DNA of 64,000 nt, taken from assembly GCA_940337035.1 (NCBI GenBank), contig OW679203.1, forward strand, positions 24,685,495-24,749,494, given 5' to 3'. A program made the position numbers and the translations under genes. The notes under the pieces are model-generated. The model had not been told where the DNA came from. It was given only the letters and a program-made list of their open reading frames with translations, and did no database searches. Origin of the DNA: Agriotes lineatus (Eukaryota > Arthropoda > Insecta > Coleoptera > Elateridae). Below, piece by piece: positions 33,003-46,259 of this stretch. Numbering within the stretch: position 1 is the stretch's first letter; every line of letters starts with the position of its first letter.

Positions 33003-33990
33003 AATGTGTTGAAACTAATAAATCATGTGAAGAACTGCAGAGGGATGTAGATTCAATTTATAATTATTCCATTACAAATAAATTAAATTTCAATGTACCA
33101 AATGCGATGTCATGACGTATTGAAGAAGGCAACTTAATTTTATATACAATTATTTCATGAATTACAGAACAATACCGCGAGTTACTTCTATAACAGGTTT
33201 AGACATAGTATTTCATCCAAAACTTTTATTTCGAAATCATATTGGCACAATCACTTCATCATCATATAGAATATTCCGTTGACTATTCTGAAATACACAG
33301 AACTTCACTAATTTAAGGGCCTCAATAAACCTATTTAATAGCATTTTTAGATCAAAACTCGAATACAACGTAATTATCTGGAATCCATTTTATAATTATC
33401 AAAGCATGATATTGAGCCAATTCAAAAGAAATTTCTAAAGTATTGTCATTATCGAATACATGGAAGAGTCTACGACTCCGACTATAAAAATTTACTAACA
33501 TTATGAAACTGTCATTCGCTTGACGTTAGACGGAAGAATAATATATTGATGTTCTTATTTAAAATCATAAATGATTTAGTTTTATTCCCACATTACTTTC
33601 ACATTTAAATCTGCATGTTCCTAACATAATAACTCGTCGAACTGAATCATTTTTCTTTGGAAACCTCAGAACCAATTTCGAATTTAAATCTACAGTTGTT
33701 GCAATGTGTTAATATTCCTATAGATCTGGACATATTTCACTTGAATGTAAATCAGTTTAAAACTTTACTGTGGAAATGTCTTGCACCACAGAGCTATTAA
33801 TTTAATCCTAGGAATGTAAGCCATGATCTATTTTATTGAATTGACCTATTAATTTAATTTAGTTGTACTACTTGTAGTCAATTGATTATCTTTTTTTGTA
33901 TTGATATCTTTAATATACTTTTCTTTGTTCTGTAATTGGACTTTAGCCTGTTGAATATTTATTATATTTATTATTCTTTACATCTTCATC

Positions 33991-35785
33991 AGTTGATCTG
34001 ACTGCTTTATTAGTTGGATTTGTTCAGCTTGATTTGTTAACCATTATCAACTTTATCAATCTTTTTGGACGTGCTTTACTGCTGTCATAAATTTTCCTTT
34101 TATTTATAAATTCATTCTGATCACAGAACTAGGTGTAAGTTCTCACGGTTGCTGACATTCCAATTTTTGGTCAAGGCTGTTGCTTACTGGTCATATGAAG
34201 TCAGTACTTAAGGCATAATAGTTTGTGATCTTTAATTGTGTTAATGACTACGCTAACAGAATAAGGGAAATACTTGAAAATTTTACTTGTTTTAAGCAAC
34301 AATTTGCAAAAATTTTATTACTGGTCTAATAGCAGACATTTAATGCTAGTGTTCGAAACACCTATTTGAATATTTTCATATACTGTATAAAATTACCGCG
34401 AATTTAATGTTACTTTAAGTATTTGGTGAGTTCAACAAGATATACTTGAATGTGTGATCCAATAACCTTTTTTTATTTACATTAACACAATAATTTCACA
34501 CATAATTTACAAACACATCAATATGTTTTAAAAATGCAATTACTAATAACGAATTAAGTATAAAAATCGCCGAAATCTAACTACGTAATTAGAAGCTGAG
34601 TCATATGACTCGCCGTCTTGTCTTGGCCAGAGTGACGCAAGACGGATGGGGATGCAATGCTGGAATCCCAGAGTGTCTACGTGTATATAGGTCGCTTGGG
34701 CAAGTCAAAGGATTGCCTATTCTTTGCATACAGTAGTATCGTGCAGCCAAAGCTCCGTCTCTCTATTGTAGCACAAGTGGTTGAAATAACTTTCACCTAA
34801 ACGGCATTCCTTGTCACTTTCTTCTGGACGCGAGTTTTATGGTCCTATTGTCCAGCAGGGTTGACTCTCACTTTTCTTTGGCCTATTTTTGGGCGAGTCG
34901 AACGCTCGCCCATTTATTGACCTATTCAATTGACTCTTTTCCATGACGCAAAACGGCTAGATGAAAGTCATATTGTGTTGATACGGAATGCTTGCTGTTA
35001 GGAGAATTTTCGTTTTTAGAAAGCTTGTTTAGCGCGAGGCTAGAAAAATTCGTTTACATTCTTTACGCGATGACATTACTCAAATCTGACGATAAAGCGA
35101 CTTCTAAAATGCACGCGTACAATTGCTGCACAGTTTCGAAATTTCTTAACTTTTATTAGTATTACATGCGGTATTTTTGACGTTTTCAGGCAGTTTGACA
35201 CAGCTCCGCTACATTACAAACTCCCATGGTATTTTCAATTTATCAGATTACTAAGTAACTTTAACTACAATATTTACCCATTTGAATTATTATTTGGTTC
35301 ATATAGATACACATACTTAATTTCTTAGATATAATAGTTATTACTGAGTATATGGTTTTGTTTCCTTGGCGCTTTGTGTGTTATTAAGAAATCAGCATAA
35401 CTACCTGGAGTGGCGCTTGAGGTATTTTAAGTCCAGTATTTGAAGATCCCAGGACCAATTCATTAATGTTATAACTGTAACGATGGATCATTTATTTTGT
35501 ATATGATCTACGACCACTCGACGCTATATTATTCAGGAGCTAACGGGTAGCTTATCAGCTGCATATGTGATGCTATAATTTATATTGTTACAATTGTCAG
35601 TTTTTATAGGTAACAAAGGTGTATTTTTCTCGCACCACATAGATAAATTCCTAGGGCCGCCCTTGAATATCGGTACTAATGCCTTGTCCAGAATCACTGA
35701 AAAAAATAACTTTAAAACCAAAGCTCGGATTAGAAATATCCACTACAAGTAATTCGCTGTCTATGATTCAAATTTGAGCCGATTC
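33991..35785. other. Unassigned stretch
   Basis: Mostly AT-rich. 34580-34920 is less AT-rich and includes a hairpin GGGCGAG ... CTCGCCC (34893-34914). 34840-35230 is a diverged copy of 43400-43860. No gene recognised. Confidence 0.35.
34840..35230 (+). repeat. Diverged dispersed repeat, copy A
   Basis: It shares with 43400-43860 the blocks GGGTTGA-CT, GAAAAATTCGTTTACATTCTT (here slightly varied) and CAG-CAGTTTGACACAGCTCCG followed by CTAC. Spacing between the blocks is similar. No coding capacity. Possibly LTR or MITE pieces. Confidence 0.45.
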
Positions 35786-35797
35786 CGAAGCCCATGG

Positions 35798-36076
35798 ACC
35801 GAGCTCTGTAGACTAGTGGTTACCACCTCTGCTTAGAATTCGGAAGGTGGTGGGATCGATTCTCGTGGCCGTCTGCTCTGATTCACGTTTTTAGGTCGGG
35901 TTTCTGAGTCAGCCGGGCCGGTACTTCTCCACATTTCCTGGCCTCATTTCCATTCTCGACAACTCCTTTCTCTCGCCCATCCTATATCTCGTTCTTGGCT
36001 GAAGAGGGACGCAAGGTTCATATAGTAGCTGGCTTCCAGTTGGGGGATTGAAAATGACACTGAACCTTTGCCTTTT
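35798..36076 (+). mobile_element. tRNA-derived SINE with 10-bp target duplication
   Basis: The 279-bp element is flanked by AAGCCCATGG on both sides (35788-35797 and 36077-36086). RNA polymerase III signals are a box A at 35809-35819 (TAGACTAGTGG) and a box B at 35852-35864 (GGGATCGATTCTC), about 35 bp apart as in a tRNA. A tRNA-unrelated body follows, ending in CCTTTGCCTTTT. It would be mobilised by a LINE. A diverged copy lies at 8280-8548. Confidence 0.9.
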
Positions 36077-36086
36077 AAGCCCATGG

Positions 36087-37480
36087 CCTTTACAGTGCGA
36101 AAATGTAATAAATAATTCTAAAATGGGACTGATTTTTTGACTTTTACAGCACCGTCTTGTTAAACTACTTGTAAATACTACATTACTAATACTACGTTCA
36201 ACTAATATTTTACAGTGTTTATAGCAATAACGTATATTTTGTAATTTTCACTTAATTCATAAGCATGTAACCTCACTTTTTCCACTATAATTATGTTTGC
36301 ACAAATTAATTCAGTATATATATATTGCAGGTCAATAATGAGTTTGATGATTTTTCCCCACCAAATCATCCCTGCCGAATCGACACTATTTAAGGAAATC
36401 ACTCAAATAAAGTCTGTTCTGAGGAAAATCTTAATCAGCTACAGTAAAATTTTGGCCGGCAAGTTTATTTTAGTAAAATTTTAGCTAATAAGCTATTTTA
36501 CGGGGATAACTGAATTACACATTCTCTATTATAAATCTTAATTGTTTCAATCAAATTTTTGTATTGCCCTGTAAACGATAAACAAACTTCTAAATGCATC
36601 TATAAATTGCGTAAGAAACTTGTGTGGGTGCCTATCCATAGCTATACATTGATATGCCTCTGTGAGTTTTAGTGATCATTATCTGTCGAAGTGAGTATTT
36701 AAAGCTGCTTTAAGAAGTCACTTAATCGAACAGTCAAGAACTTGGTTACTGAGGGTAGCATACTGAAGGTAAAGTTTTTTGTGGTTTCAAAGACGATCAT
36801 GTGAGTAAATTAGAAAAATTTAGACAATTTTTTTAGCAAAATCTAACTTTCTCAGGAGCTTGAGACAGCAAGCTTTATGTTGTACTGTGATTTGCGATTG
36901 CTTTGCATAATTCTTCAAAGGCAGACAGCTTCTAATCTTTTTTTATTATTTGAAGAAAGCAGAAATCAGAAACTGTAACAATATATTTCCAAACCCCGTT
37001 TTGTAGTTTAAAGATACAAGTTTCTTTAAGATGTATTGATCCTTCGGAGGAAACCGAGTGCCCTGGTTAACTCGAGGTGCCTCCTGACCCTTGAAGTAGG
37101 TATTTGTAGGGGTAGAAAAGGCAGCATTTGCAGTAAGTAACTGTTGTAGGCTATTGGGCAGCACCAATTAGCTTCAGTGGATATAGACAAGACACCAAGT
37201 TAAATCAACTGCAATGGCCATGCCCCACACATCTGCTAGCGTCACCTATATCTTTGGTGTACCAATAGCAGTACTGCTATGTAGAAGGATCAGAAAGCCC
37301 ACAAATATTCCTAAGATAAGTGCAAAATAAGCAACCGGTTATGAAAACGAAAGAACTGCTCACATCAACAAGAAACCAGAAATATATTCAAGATAATCAA
37401 ATACCTTGCGAATTCAAAGTCCTGGCTCGTAAAAACTGAACATAATAGTCTTGCCACCAACATTGCTGAAGTTTCAGAAG
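36087..37480. other. Non-coding stretch
   Basis: No recognisable gene. The 36946-37167 minus frame has no family resemblance. Some sequence near 37000-37480 may be the 5' part of the LINE remnant that follows. Confidence 0.35.
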
Positions 37481-39230
37481 TATGGAGGAATTCTGTTAAG
37501 ACCTTTTGTTGGAATATATATCACCCTACGCACCTGATCCAACCTCCCCCACTAAACCCTCAATTGTGAGAGAAGAAATTGAAGTTACCATCAGACATCT
37601 TGTTATACTTTACAAATAATTTACGAGAAATAATCAACTTAGGTAATTATATCTAAGTCACTGCGGGAGAAACGCATAAATCATGTACTAATAATCTGTC
37701 GGCGCCACTGAGTCATGCACTCTCACCTAAAGAGGTGACCGGCATCGCCTGACTCAGAAATAGACAGCCAATGCATCCAGATGGACTTATATTGACTCCA
37801 CCTGCAGGTGTCTTACTTTGTTCTTTATTTCAACTGCATACGGTTGTAGAGAGTACAGGCAAACACAGTGGTTAAATTGAAACGTTCCATTGAGCACACA
37901 ATACTGCAGGTGAAATATTTGGTGGACAGCTGGAGCTGCCCCGCCTTTCAATCCATCGCTACAAAGGGAAAATATCGGTGATGTCACTGGCTACAAGCTG
38001 TGATTTATTACCTTTATTAGGCTGGTCACAATCCGATATCAGTATTGACAAAAGGCCTAAAGATTTTAGGAGGAGGTAAAGTAAATAAAAAAGGTTATTG
38101 CACCGTAATACAGTGGTAACACCACCAATATGGAAGCAAGACGAGTATGCAGCTTGAAGTAACGAATTCAGGCCGATCCAACTTCCAAAAGTTTATCCAG
38201 TGCAGTAGAATCATGTATCACCAAGCCTGGCGCACCTCTGACCAACGAGGATAGTCGATTGAATGGTAGAAATACTGGAACCTGTTTATGAAAGAAATCA
38301 CAAAGGCCACGCATTCAAATGTTGCGCGAATGCGAGAAACAAATGCGAACACAATCAATTATTGGAGTCCGACGGGACATAATTAGCGACAACGGCATCC
38401 TCCAATTTGTGTGAGTAGTTTAGCAGTTATAAGTATCTAGCGAAGCACCTACACGGCAAGAAAATTATCACTACAATTATCGCTTCCCGTAAAACTGCTT
38501 AAACGAGATTGGTCCGCTAACATACATTTGGCTGTTTTCAATCTACTCAAATGAGAACATCCGTCGACCTTTAGTGGTATTCTTCAAGCCCATCTTCAGG
38601 ATAAAACCATCAGAACAAGCTGGTTTTAGAAAAGCGCATGGCGGGAAGGGGTCACCTTATAGAAAATTTCCAAGAGTACCACGTACCGATTTATCTGTGT
38701 TCGGTAGATTACCGCAAAGCCTATGACAATTTAAATTGGAGCAAAATGTAGATGATTCTCCATTTACTGGACGTACCCAAACATTTGTGTTTGCTATTCG
38801 CAGACTCTTCGAAAACAACTCTGTTGTAGGTAAAATTGACAACATTAAGTCCCGTGTTGTGAGGGTTGTGTGTTATTGCATATGATGTTCAATGCATACG
38901 GTGAACGTAAAACGAAAGAGTACCATACCAGCCAATGAGATCGAATTACTACAGCTTCTGGAAAGATGGTTTAACCATCAATCACTACAAAACCAAATTG
39001 ATGTTTGAATTGGTCGTTAGTTGAATTTCAACTCGCGCAGTAACGCAATGGAAATTTGATTATGGCGGACGAAGATCGGAACGGTAAATTCTTTCATTTG
39101 CTTAAACATGGACTTTGAGCTCTGGATGTGGTGACGAATGATTAGACTTCCATACACAGCATGTTAATCAAATGCTTCCATTCTTCAGAATTTTTATTAG
39201 TCGGCCACATCAACAAAAAGGGATAATTTT
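37480..39230 (+). pseudogene. Heavily decayed LINE (pre-RT and RT)
   Basis: In broken + frames: TKPSIVREEIEVTIRHL near 37550-37600, QAGFRK/RKRMAGRGHLIENFQ near 38610-38670, and the RT block CSVDYRKAYDNLNWSKM near 38695-38747 followed by LDVPKHL. Multiple stops and frame changes separate them. The order matches insect LINE ORF2. Minus frames here are shadows. Confidence 0.6.
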
Positions 39231-40585
39231 GAGACATTTATCGCGCAGGAATAGTCAAAATATTGGGTTGATGTTACCAAAGATATTATAGGGAGATCGA
39301 TGGCGAAAAGCTGTAGGTTTATCAATCCAAGTGACATTATGCTACAACAGCAAACTCATGGAACACAAAACGTCCGCCAAAACGTATTGATAAAAAATAA
39401 GATCTTAAAAGTCTGTAATAATCTTCTAGACACAAATTCGCTTGGATTCCAAGCGAAAGTACTGTTGGAAAACTGCTTGATTTATACGTGAAATTTAGAA
39501 TGTTTTCTTTGAAATTAGCGACATAGTTACGCATCTCATTGGGTTATTTTGATTTTTAAATTATGTAGTTGTTATTTGATTGTATAATTATGTAAGCAAA
39601 TGAGCTATTAAGCAAAGTGGCGTAAGATTCATATACAATGTGCGCTTTGGCATTTATAAATGGTACTTAAAACGAAAACTTCCCGCGATATCCAGCAATT
39701 AATTTGCAATAACTGAGTAATAACGCATTGTTACAATAAGCTGCAAGTGTGATTTCTAAAAATGAAAAAAAATATGTATCTCTCCTAAACAATCAATCAA
39801 GGAATTTCCTAATAGCATCGTTATTTCAACTGTTATTCAAACGAATAATGTAAAGTTTTATCTCTCATTCTACAACCTTGTCAATTAGTTAACTACTATA
39901 CATATTGAAAGAAATAAGAAGTAATTATTGACATTGACGTTCATGACTTACTCTATTATTATGTTTTAACAATTACATACAGCAAGCAAACGAATTAAAA
40001 ACACGTAGTCACATGTATTTCTACTTAATGTGTTTACATAATTTTAAAAGAAGCAGAGGACAAGAAACCAAATGAAAAAGAAAACATTCCAAAGGCATTT
40101 AAATCTCTTAAAGGAAAAATAACAAAATGGTGCTTTAATGGAATCCTTCTTCTATTATCCTACTGCCAGTTCAGGTGTCGGATTTACCACTCCGTATCCT
40201 CCTGAACTGATTTCTTCCATTTTTTTGTTTACTTTCCAGTTCTACAATTTTCTTCATCTAAGTTTTTATGCTGTTTTCTTCTTTTACTCTTTCTCTCGTT
40301 TTTGTTTTCTCATTGATGTAATTCACGTTATCAACCGTTTTGTTTAACTGTTACTTACTTTAATACAGATGTTGATGTAAATAATGAATTAAGACATACT
40401 AAAAAATGTGTCTACCATAGACGCAGAGGCTTTACTCGGAACTTCCCTAGCAAGTGGACGCTGTGACACTAAATAATTTTAAAAATTAAAGAAAAGAAGG
40501 GGTAAAAATACCTTCACATTTCTAATAATACTGAAACAATAGAAGAAAACACTTGGTAATGCAAATTACATCAATTTTCAAATAA
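39231..40585. other. AT-rich non-coding stretch
   Basis: No repeat partner or credible ORF. The frame at 40138-40347 is T-rich hydrophobic and probably chance. Confidence 0.4.
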
Positions 40586-40594
40586 AAAACCATT

Positions 40595-40690
40595 ACGGGG
40601 CGTCAAATTCGAACGGCAGGCGGGATATTGCAAGCACATCTCCCGTTCCCTGCATGCGCCACTGAGCCACCTCGCGTTCGTGGGTCGCGG
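40595..40690 (-). repeat. tRNA-like SINE head or tRNA pseudogene
   Basis: On the minus strand TGGCTCAGTGG (box A, + coordinates 40659-40669) is followed about 45 bp later by CCGTTCGAATTT (box B, 40605-40616) and CGCCCCG. This is the internal promoter layout of a tRNA gene, but no clean cloverleaf or anticodon arm is apparent. It explains the GC-rich minus frame at 40593-40814, which is therefore unlikely to be coding. Confidence 0.5.
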
Positions 40691-41189
40691 CTGCCTTAAG
40701 CAGACCGCATTTATTGTTGACCCCTTTTTCTGCTTTGCAACATTTACGCTGTATTTGTTGGGTCCCATTTTCGTCAAGGATAAAGCTTGAGCTATGTGTA
40801 TTACTTTTATCCATTCGTCAGTTAAAGCAAAAATAAAATATTTATTTTACAGTGCTCACCCTGTGTATATTTGTTTGATTTTTTCGGTTTTGTGCCAGGT
40901 AGATATATAATGTGTATGCAAAATATCGTCGTCGCAGATTACTCTTACAACATTAGATGGAAACAAGTGTGAAGCATGTGGGTGTACCAACACATTTTAT
41001 TATTGCTGTCAGGTCGTTCTATAAAGCCTCGCCTTCCAAAGTTAAGAGCGACAACAATCTATCTCTACAAATGGACCATAAATAAGGGCGTGAAGAATGC
41101 ATCATCTCCTCCTAGTATTTAACCTTTATGGTGAATGTATTTTGAGAACTGTATAAATCATTAACAAGTGAGAGTAACTTTAGCTGGCA

Positions 41190-41680
41190 GCAAAATCTCG
41201 AAAGTGCGCTACGCAGATGACGCAAAAAGGACTTGGTTTTCAGTGACAGGCTGAAAATATTCAGCCAATATAGTCTAAAAATCAATGGGGACAAGATAAC
41301 AGGCATGAATGTGGATAGAATCAATTAAAACGCGAGAGATACAGATGATCATCACGCATACGTCTCCATTCTCAACGAGATTAAGTCTAAAAGACGACTC
41401 TCAACTATGGTTTATGCTAGCACTCTGTTTTTGGGTCATATTATAATTTTGTGCCACCAGTATAAAGAAACTGATTGCCCAGTGGAAGATAGAGGGAAAA
41501 CGTAGACGTGGTAGATCAACCACAAGCTGGATCGACACATTTGTTAAACATTAACATGGAGCAAGCTGTAAGCAAAATAGCGGACCCAGCGCAATAAAGA
41601 CATTAAGTGGGAAGTATAACCCAACAATTTAATAATCAAACATACTCGCAACTTGTATGACAAGACGACGAGACGAAAGG
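41190..41680 (+). pseudogene. LINE RT fragment with YADD
   Basis: ISKVRYADDAK is readable at about 41197-41230 in one frame, followed after a shift by LKIFSQYSLKINGDKI, the expected region after the RT catalytic site. Later WKIEGKR/RGRSTTSWIDTF-like residues and an AAGGAAAGAAGG tail suggest the LINE 3' end. Most intervening domains are lost. Confidence 0.55.
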
Positions 41681-43185
41681 AAAGAAGGCAAGGTTACCAA
41701 AGATCTGGGATTAATTGGTACTTTCATTATGATCTCAAACAAAGTTATTCTATATTCAGTTACAGATCTTCCAACAAGTGCTGTCCCGTATGCTCACATA
41801 TTCACGATTCTAACAAAGCAGTTTTTAGACACCTTAGTAGACCTCTTCTCCTTCTACAGTTCTCTAGATTTATAGAAATTTCTTCTTAATATCTAAGTCT
41901 ATTTCTAAGTATTGTATATTATTGTTACGTTCGAAAAGCTACGCTCCGATTGTCTCTTACTTCTTTTGCCATTTATCGCGTGCTATTCTGGCTGACACCG
42001 CCATACATCTTTGGTTGTTTACATTTTAATGTCGTTGAACTCGTATTTGGCCGTCAATTCTCTGCAATTTTCCATACCGCATTTTCGTAGAATTCTATTG
42101 TGCCCCTTCCTTTTAGCTTAAGGGTTTCTTTTTATAATAGTTGTGTGAGTTTGATGTGCCCTCTGTCCACTCGTGAAGTTCGCGGATGTTTAAATTGGGT
42201 AGTTCAATACATATTACGACACCCGACTCTCTATTGTACTTGTTGCGGATATAGCCTTCTATGTGATGTATGTGTTTGTTTATGTTTTCGTTCATTTTTG
42301 TAATTAGACATTCACGTTGCAAATCATAGATTCAAGACGGAATCATTAAAATAAAGCTAGATTTTTATTCAACTTTGGAACCATTGGTGAGGCCTCCTTC
42401 GTAAATTTGGAAGCTTTTTCCGCTTATGCCGCCTGTTTCCTGGCAAGGTTTTCGGCTAATTTGGGATCCTGCTCGCAACGTTGCTCTAGTATTTCCTACA
42501 CTAATTTTGAATAAATGTCTGTTGTAGTGGTATTTTATTAACACTTTCTTCTTCTCTTTACAAGGTTACCGTACTCTTGTAATTATTCACTAATCAACCT
42601 GCCAGCCAATTAATAAGAGACTTGCATGCAACCTAAATCTTTAACTAGGTTCTTGTCTGCGCTAATGTAAACATTTGTACCCGCTTACTTCTTAGGCATA
42701 TTCTTGTAAATTAGTCAATTTTCCGCAATCAAACTCACTGATAACACCGATGCTGTGAAGCTCTTGTAATTAGCTTGTAGCATGTAACTTGTTATACATT
42801 TAATATTTATCAATAGCTTTGGGTTTGTTGTACCTATGGCTGATTTTAATATAATTCTATTGAATTTTGTGAACTGAATTTTGTTTTTGCTAGGTTCAGT
42901 GGCTTAACCTCTAACCTTTACATCTCATTTTCTACGAAAACATTTTCCTTGCAATGGTTTCCCGTTATCTTTGTTATAGTTCGTGATCATAGAAACGTAC
43001 ATAAAGCATGTATGCTGTTATTAATCTGCAGGCGATCACTTTGCACTTTGAGTTAGGTGATACTAGGAGTTTAATAAAGTATGCCGATGTAGACAATAAT
43101 AACATTACTTTTTATTACATTAGAACACAAAATACCCACATACAAATACTTTAATATGAAGAAACTACAAAATCTAATAGCGAAT
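41681..43185. other. Non-coding stretch
   Basis: No gene or paired repeat seen. Short frames at 41653-41889 and 42100-42322 are probably chance. Confidence 0.35.
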
Positions 43186-43188
43186 TAC

Positions 43189-43470
43189 TTAAACGAATGC
43201 CAGAATGGAACTTGAAAAGTAGGCTGTGGAATCTGACCAAAAGCCTCCAGAAACCCCAAAGTTAGCAGATAGGCTGTCGAGACGCAACGTTGGAACGCCA
43301 GATTTCCTACCCTTATACAATACAGGTCGCTTATGCAAGAGAAAGGATTTCCTAATCCCGGTCAGCTGGGCACGGACTGTCTCGGTGTCCCTTGTGGCGC
43401 AGGGGTTGATCTTACTTTCGCCTCGAAGAGGAATTTGTTTCATTTTTCTTGTCTCGGGTATATTGCCCAT
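43189..43470 (-). CDS. Unrecognised 93-codon ORF
   Basis: The ATG-started minus-strand frame is less AT-rich than its surroundings, with even amino-acid composition (for example MGNIPETRKMKQIPLRGESK). There is no membrane segment or motif I know. Its left part overlaps the start of the dispersed repeat shared with 34840-35230, which argues for a transposon origin. Weak candidate only. Confidence 0.2.
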   Translation of the reverse strand: MGNIPETRKMKQIPLRGESKINPCATRDTETVRAQLTGIRKSFLLHKRPVLYKGRKSGVPTLRLDSLSANFGVSGGFWSDSTAYFSSSILAFV

Positions 43471-43860
43471 TGTCCGTCGGGTCGGATAACCGGCACATTA
43501 CGCAGAGGGTAAACTAGCAACCCTATCTACAGTACATTTGTTGCTCGATTCACCCAGGCTGTGATGAGATGGAAATCAAGCTCTTTGGAGAACTGCAGCG
43601 TGACGGTCTATGAAAATTCGCTTACATCCTTCAAACGCCGAATATAACTCAACTTTGACGTTACAGAGATTTTTTAAATTCACACACATACAATTGACTT
43701 AGAATACCCACTGGTCTAAATCTATCGCTGCACGCCGAATTTTATTTTTTAATACTGTCTTTCGTAGTTATCGGCGGATTTTTTATGGTATTAAATGCGA
43801 AAGATAATTCCTGATGGTTTCAGACAATTTGGCATAGCTCCGCTACAGCTTCATTCAGTC
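43400..43860 (+). repeat. Diverged dispersed repeat, copy B
   Basis: Partner of 34840-35230. Shared blocks are GGTTGATCTTACTTTC versus GGTTGACTCTCACTTT, GAAAATTCGCTTACATCCTT, and CAGACAATTTGGCATAGCTC with CGCTAC after it. Blocks are in the same order and orientation. Confidence 0.45.
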
Positions 43861-46250
43861 AAATACCGACGTGAGACAATAGGCAAATACTTTTAAATGT
43901 TCTTTCCAGCTGGAAAAGATCTCACGAATGGAATTAACGAGCTCATAACTACTGCGCCACTGGTTTCTTTTATTGCAGTTCTTTCCATTATTTGTTTTAG
44001 TATAAATATCTAGTAGAATGTTAGTTTCTTATTCTTAAACTCTTAGATTTCAGCTTGTTATGTTATCTTACTATAAATCCACAGGGTTTTGTAATATTTT
44101 AGACATGATATGCTAGATTTGGCAGGTTAATAGCTCGGTGGTTGTCACAATTAGATTTATTTTTTTTATATAAAAAAATAAGGTATATTGTGTTAACTAA
44201 CTGTTCACTCTTTATGTAATATTTTACTCCCTTTTTTGAGCATTTTTGCTGTCATTGTATGTACTCTAAGAACCTTGTTCGTAAGCTTCGCGATTACTTT
44301 TATTATTTCATCTAGTTCCGAATTAACCAGCATATCTTCTTCCCATATTTTGTGTTCGTCTCTTTACTCGCGTATGTTGTCAGCTGTCTCTTGTTATTGG
44401 TTTTCCCATCTGTTTAGTATTGCGTTTTTGCCATGTAGTAGTTCTCATCTATTGTTACGGTACTAACTTGAAATGGTCATTTTGTGTAGCTTATAGATTC
44501 ATTACATTTCCATTTACATTTTATTATGTTCTTCTCGCTTTACTTATGTGAATTTTATTTGCAAGAGAGTTGCAGCAAGTGCTGTATGCAAATAGGAGAC
44601 AAAGTTCGGAGGAGTTTCCTTAAATATTGATTTTTGATTGAGAGAATTTGTAACGTTTGGAGCTAAGCCATGCATTTCGTTTAGTTGCAAGGCTCACATT
44701 CAAATCGGCAGAGCTCTGGTAAGAGATTGTTTTGTTTACAGAATTGTAGTATTTTCGCTGTAGCCTTTTTTAAATGATCTGTTAATCTTGCAGGACTTAC
44801 TTTTGAGGTTATCTGCAGGATGTGGTGATTGCTGCGGCGGTTCTGGAAACATCTAGGTGAAAAACATCGAAAACTTTTTTTAAGGGGGAATTAGTTGCCA
44901 TAGCACATTAGAGGTGCAATATATTTTGCAAAGATTTTTGGTTATGCTCAGAAACTCAAAACTGAGTACACACGTTTTGAAAAATAACACACTCCAGTTC
45001 CTGCTGCAATTATATTAAGTTGTGTTGGTTGTTCAATAAAGGCGTTATTATTTATAAAGGTTGTTCTTATTCAACGTTACTAAAGGACAGAACAAGAGGA
45101 GTTCAGCCGAGTCCGTACCCGAATTTGACCTGTTTGTGGGTTACCCACTGAAGTAACCTTTGTAGCGATGATCTGCAGAAATTTTCGGCTATGATGAGGC
45201 CAGAATACGGTGTATTTAATTTCGACATGGGTTACTAGTAATAATATATGATGTAATTCAATTCAATAGTAGTACAATTTTGGAGGTTAATTTTGGCTAT
45301 CGTTACGGCGTGAGGTGGACGTTAGTCCAGTGTATTCCATTTTGATTGTATAAATTGTATACTTTCTCAAACTAATTGGTTGGTCAAGTTTATTAAGGTA
45401 TTTAATACGCTGGAAGTTATTCTAGTGGCGAGGAAAATATGTTTACAACTAGCTTAATTAAATTGACTCGCTGACTGGCTAACCTAATTTTTACACTGGT
45501 ACCCAAACAGATTTGGAACTTGATATTTTCATATTCGATTGGTAAAAGTATATGCACGGGCCTGGATAAAATAAGCCTACATTTAATTTGGGGATGTGTG
45601 AAACGTAGTCACTCAGTGATAACATTTATTCTGAATACTATATAAAAAATCTAAATATAAGGAAATTGCATTATTGCGTTAACTTTTCGGATCCTTCTTA
45701 GCAGCAATTGCAGTACTTGCTCCCACTATGGAAAATTATAAAACATTCGTTCGTTATCTTTATTAGTAGCAAATAAATATATAGCTTACTAAGCGATTTA
45801 CCAACATCGTGCAAGGACATACAGATAAAATACAATTTCTAGCTCTTTGAAACCCGCACGCACTTTCAGTAGTGTTGGAATTTATACAAACTTGTACACT
45901 GTTTCACAATGATAGTGGTTATGTGGAATAATGGTAGGCATTTTAAAAATATACAACGTAAGGTTATTACAATCAACTGATTTTTTTTGTCATATAAATA
46001 ATAAACGCATATCTTAGCTGAGTCATATTGATTAGAACAAAATAGAAGAATTCACGTCAGGTGAATGGTATATAGGGCACACAGTATAGACAGGCATCAT
46101 ACAATCAGTCTTAATGATTTGAGTTGGTTTGAATATTTACTAGTTATTACCTACTGTTAGGTAAAATTCAGTCTAATCAAAATAAATTTTTGAATTTGTT
46201 ATATTTTCAATCTTTGCCTAACCATGATCACGTAATACAGAAACAGCACG
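43861..46250. other. AT-rich non-coding stretch
   Basis: No ORF with family resemblance, no RNA gene, no paired repeat recognised. Confidence 0.4.
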
Positions 46251-46259
46251 TTCCGAAAA

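Larger units (their letters stand above)
30998..33990 (+). pseudogene. Jockey-like LINE RT remnant split by three insertions
   Basis: LINE pieces lie at 30998-31123, 32033-32112, 32464-32660 and 33003-33990. In order they read GFMKNRSTCTNL, VNVIYTEFSKAFDKVDH (across the first insertion), INIIKLIDSYLG, SEVPQGSVLGPLL, FINDI, a YTDVVKLF block where the catalytic YADD should be, then KCVETNKSCEELQRDVD and NKLNFNV. This is the standard RT order of Jockey-type LINEs. The catalytic aspartate pair is altered and stops are frequent, so it is dead. The collinear frame lets later insertions be removed and ordered. Confidence 0.85.

Noticed and set aside
40593..40814. GC-rich minus-strand ORF with good-looking codon use
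   Set aside because: It overlaps tRNA box A and box B motifs with correct spacing, so a SINE head or tRNA pseudogene explains the composition.
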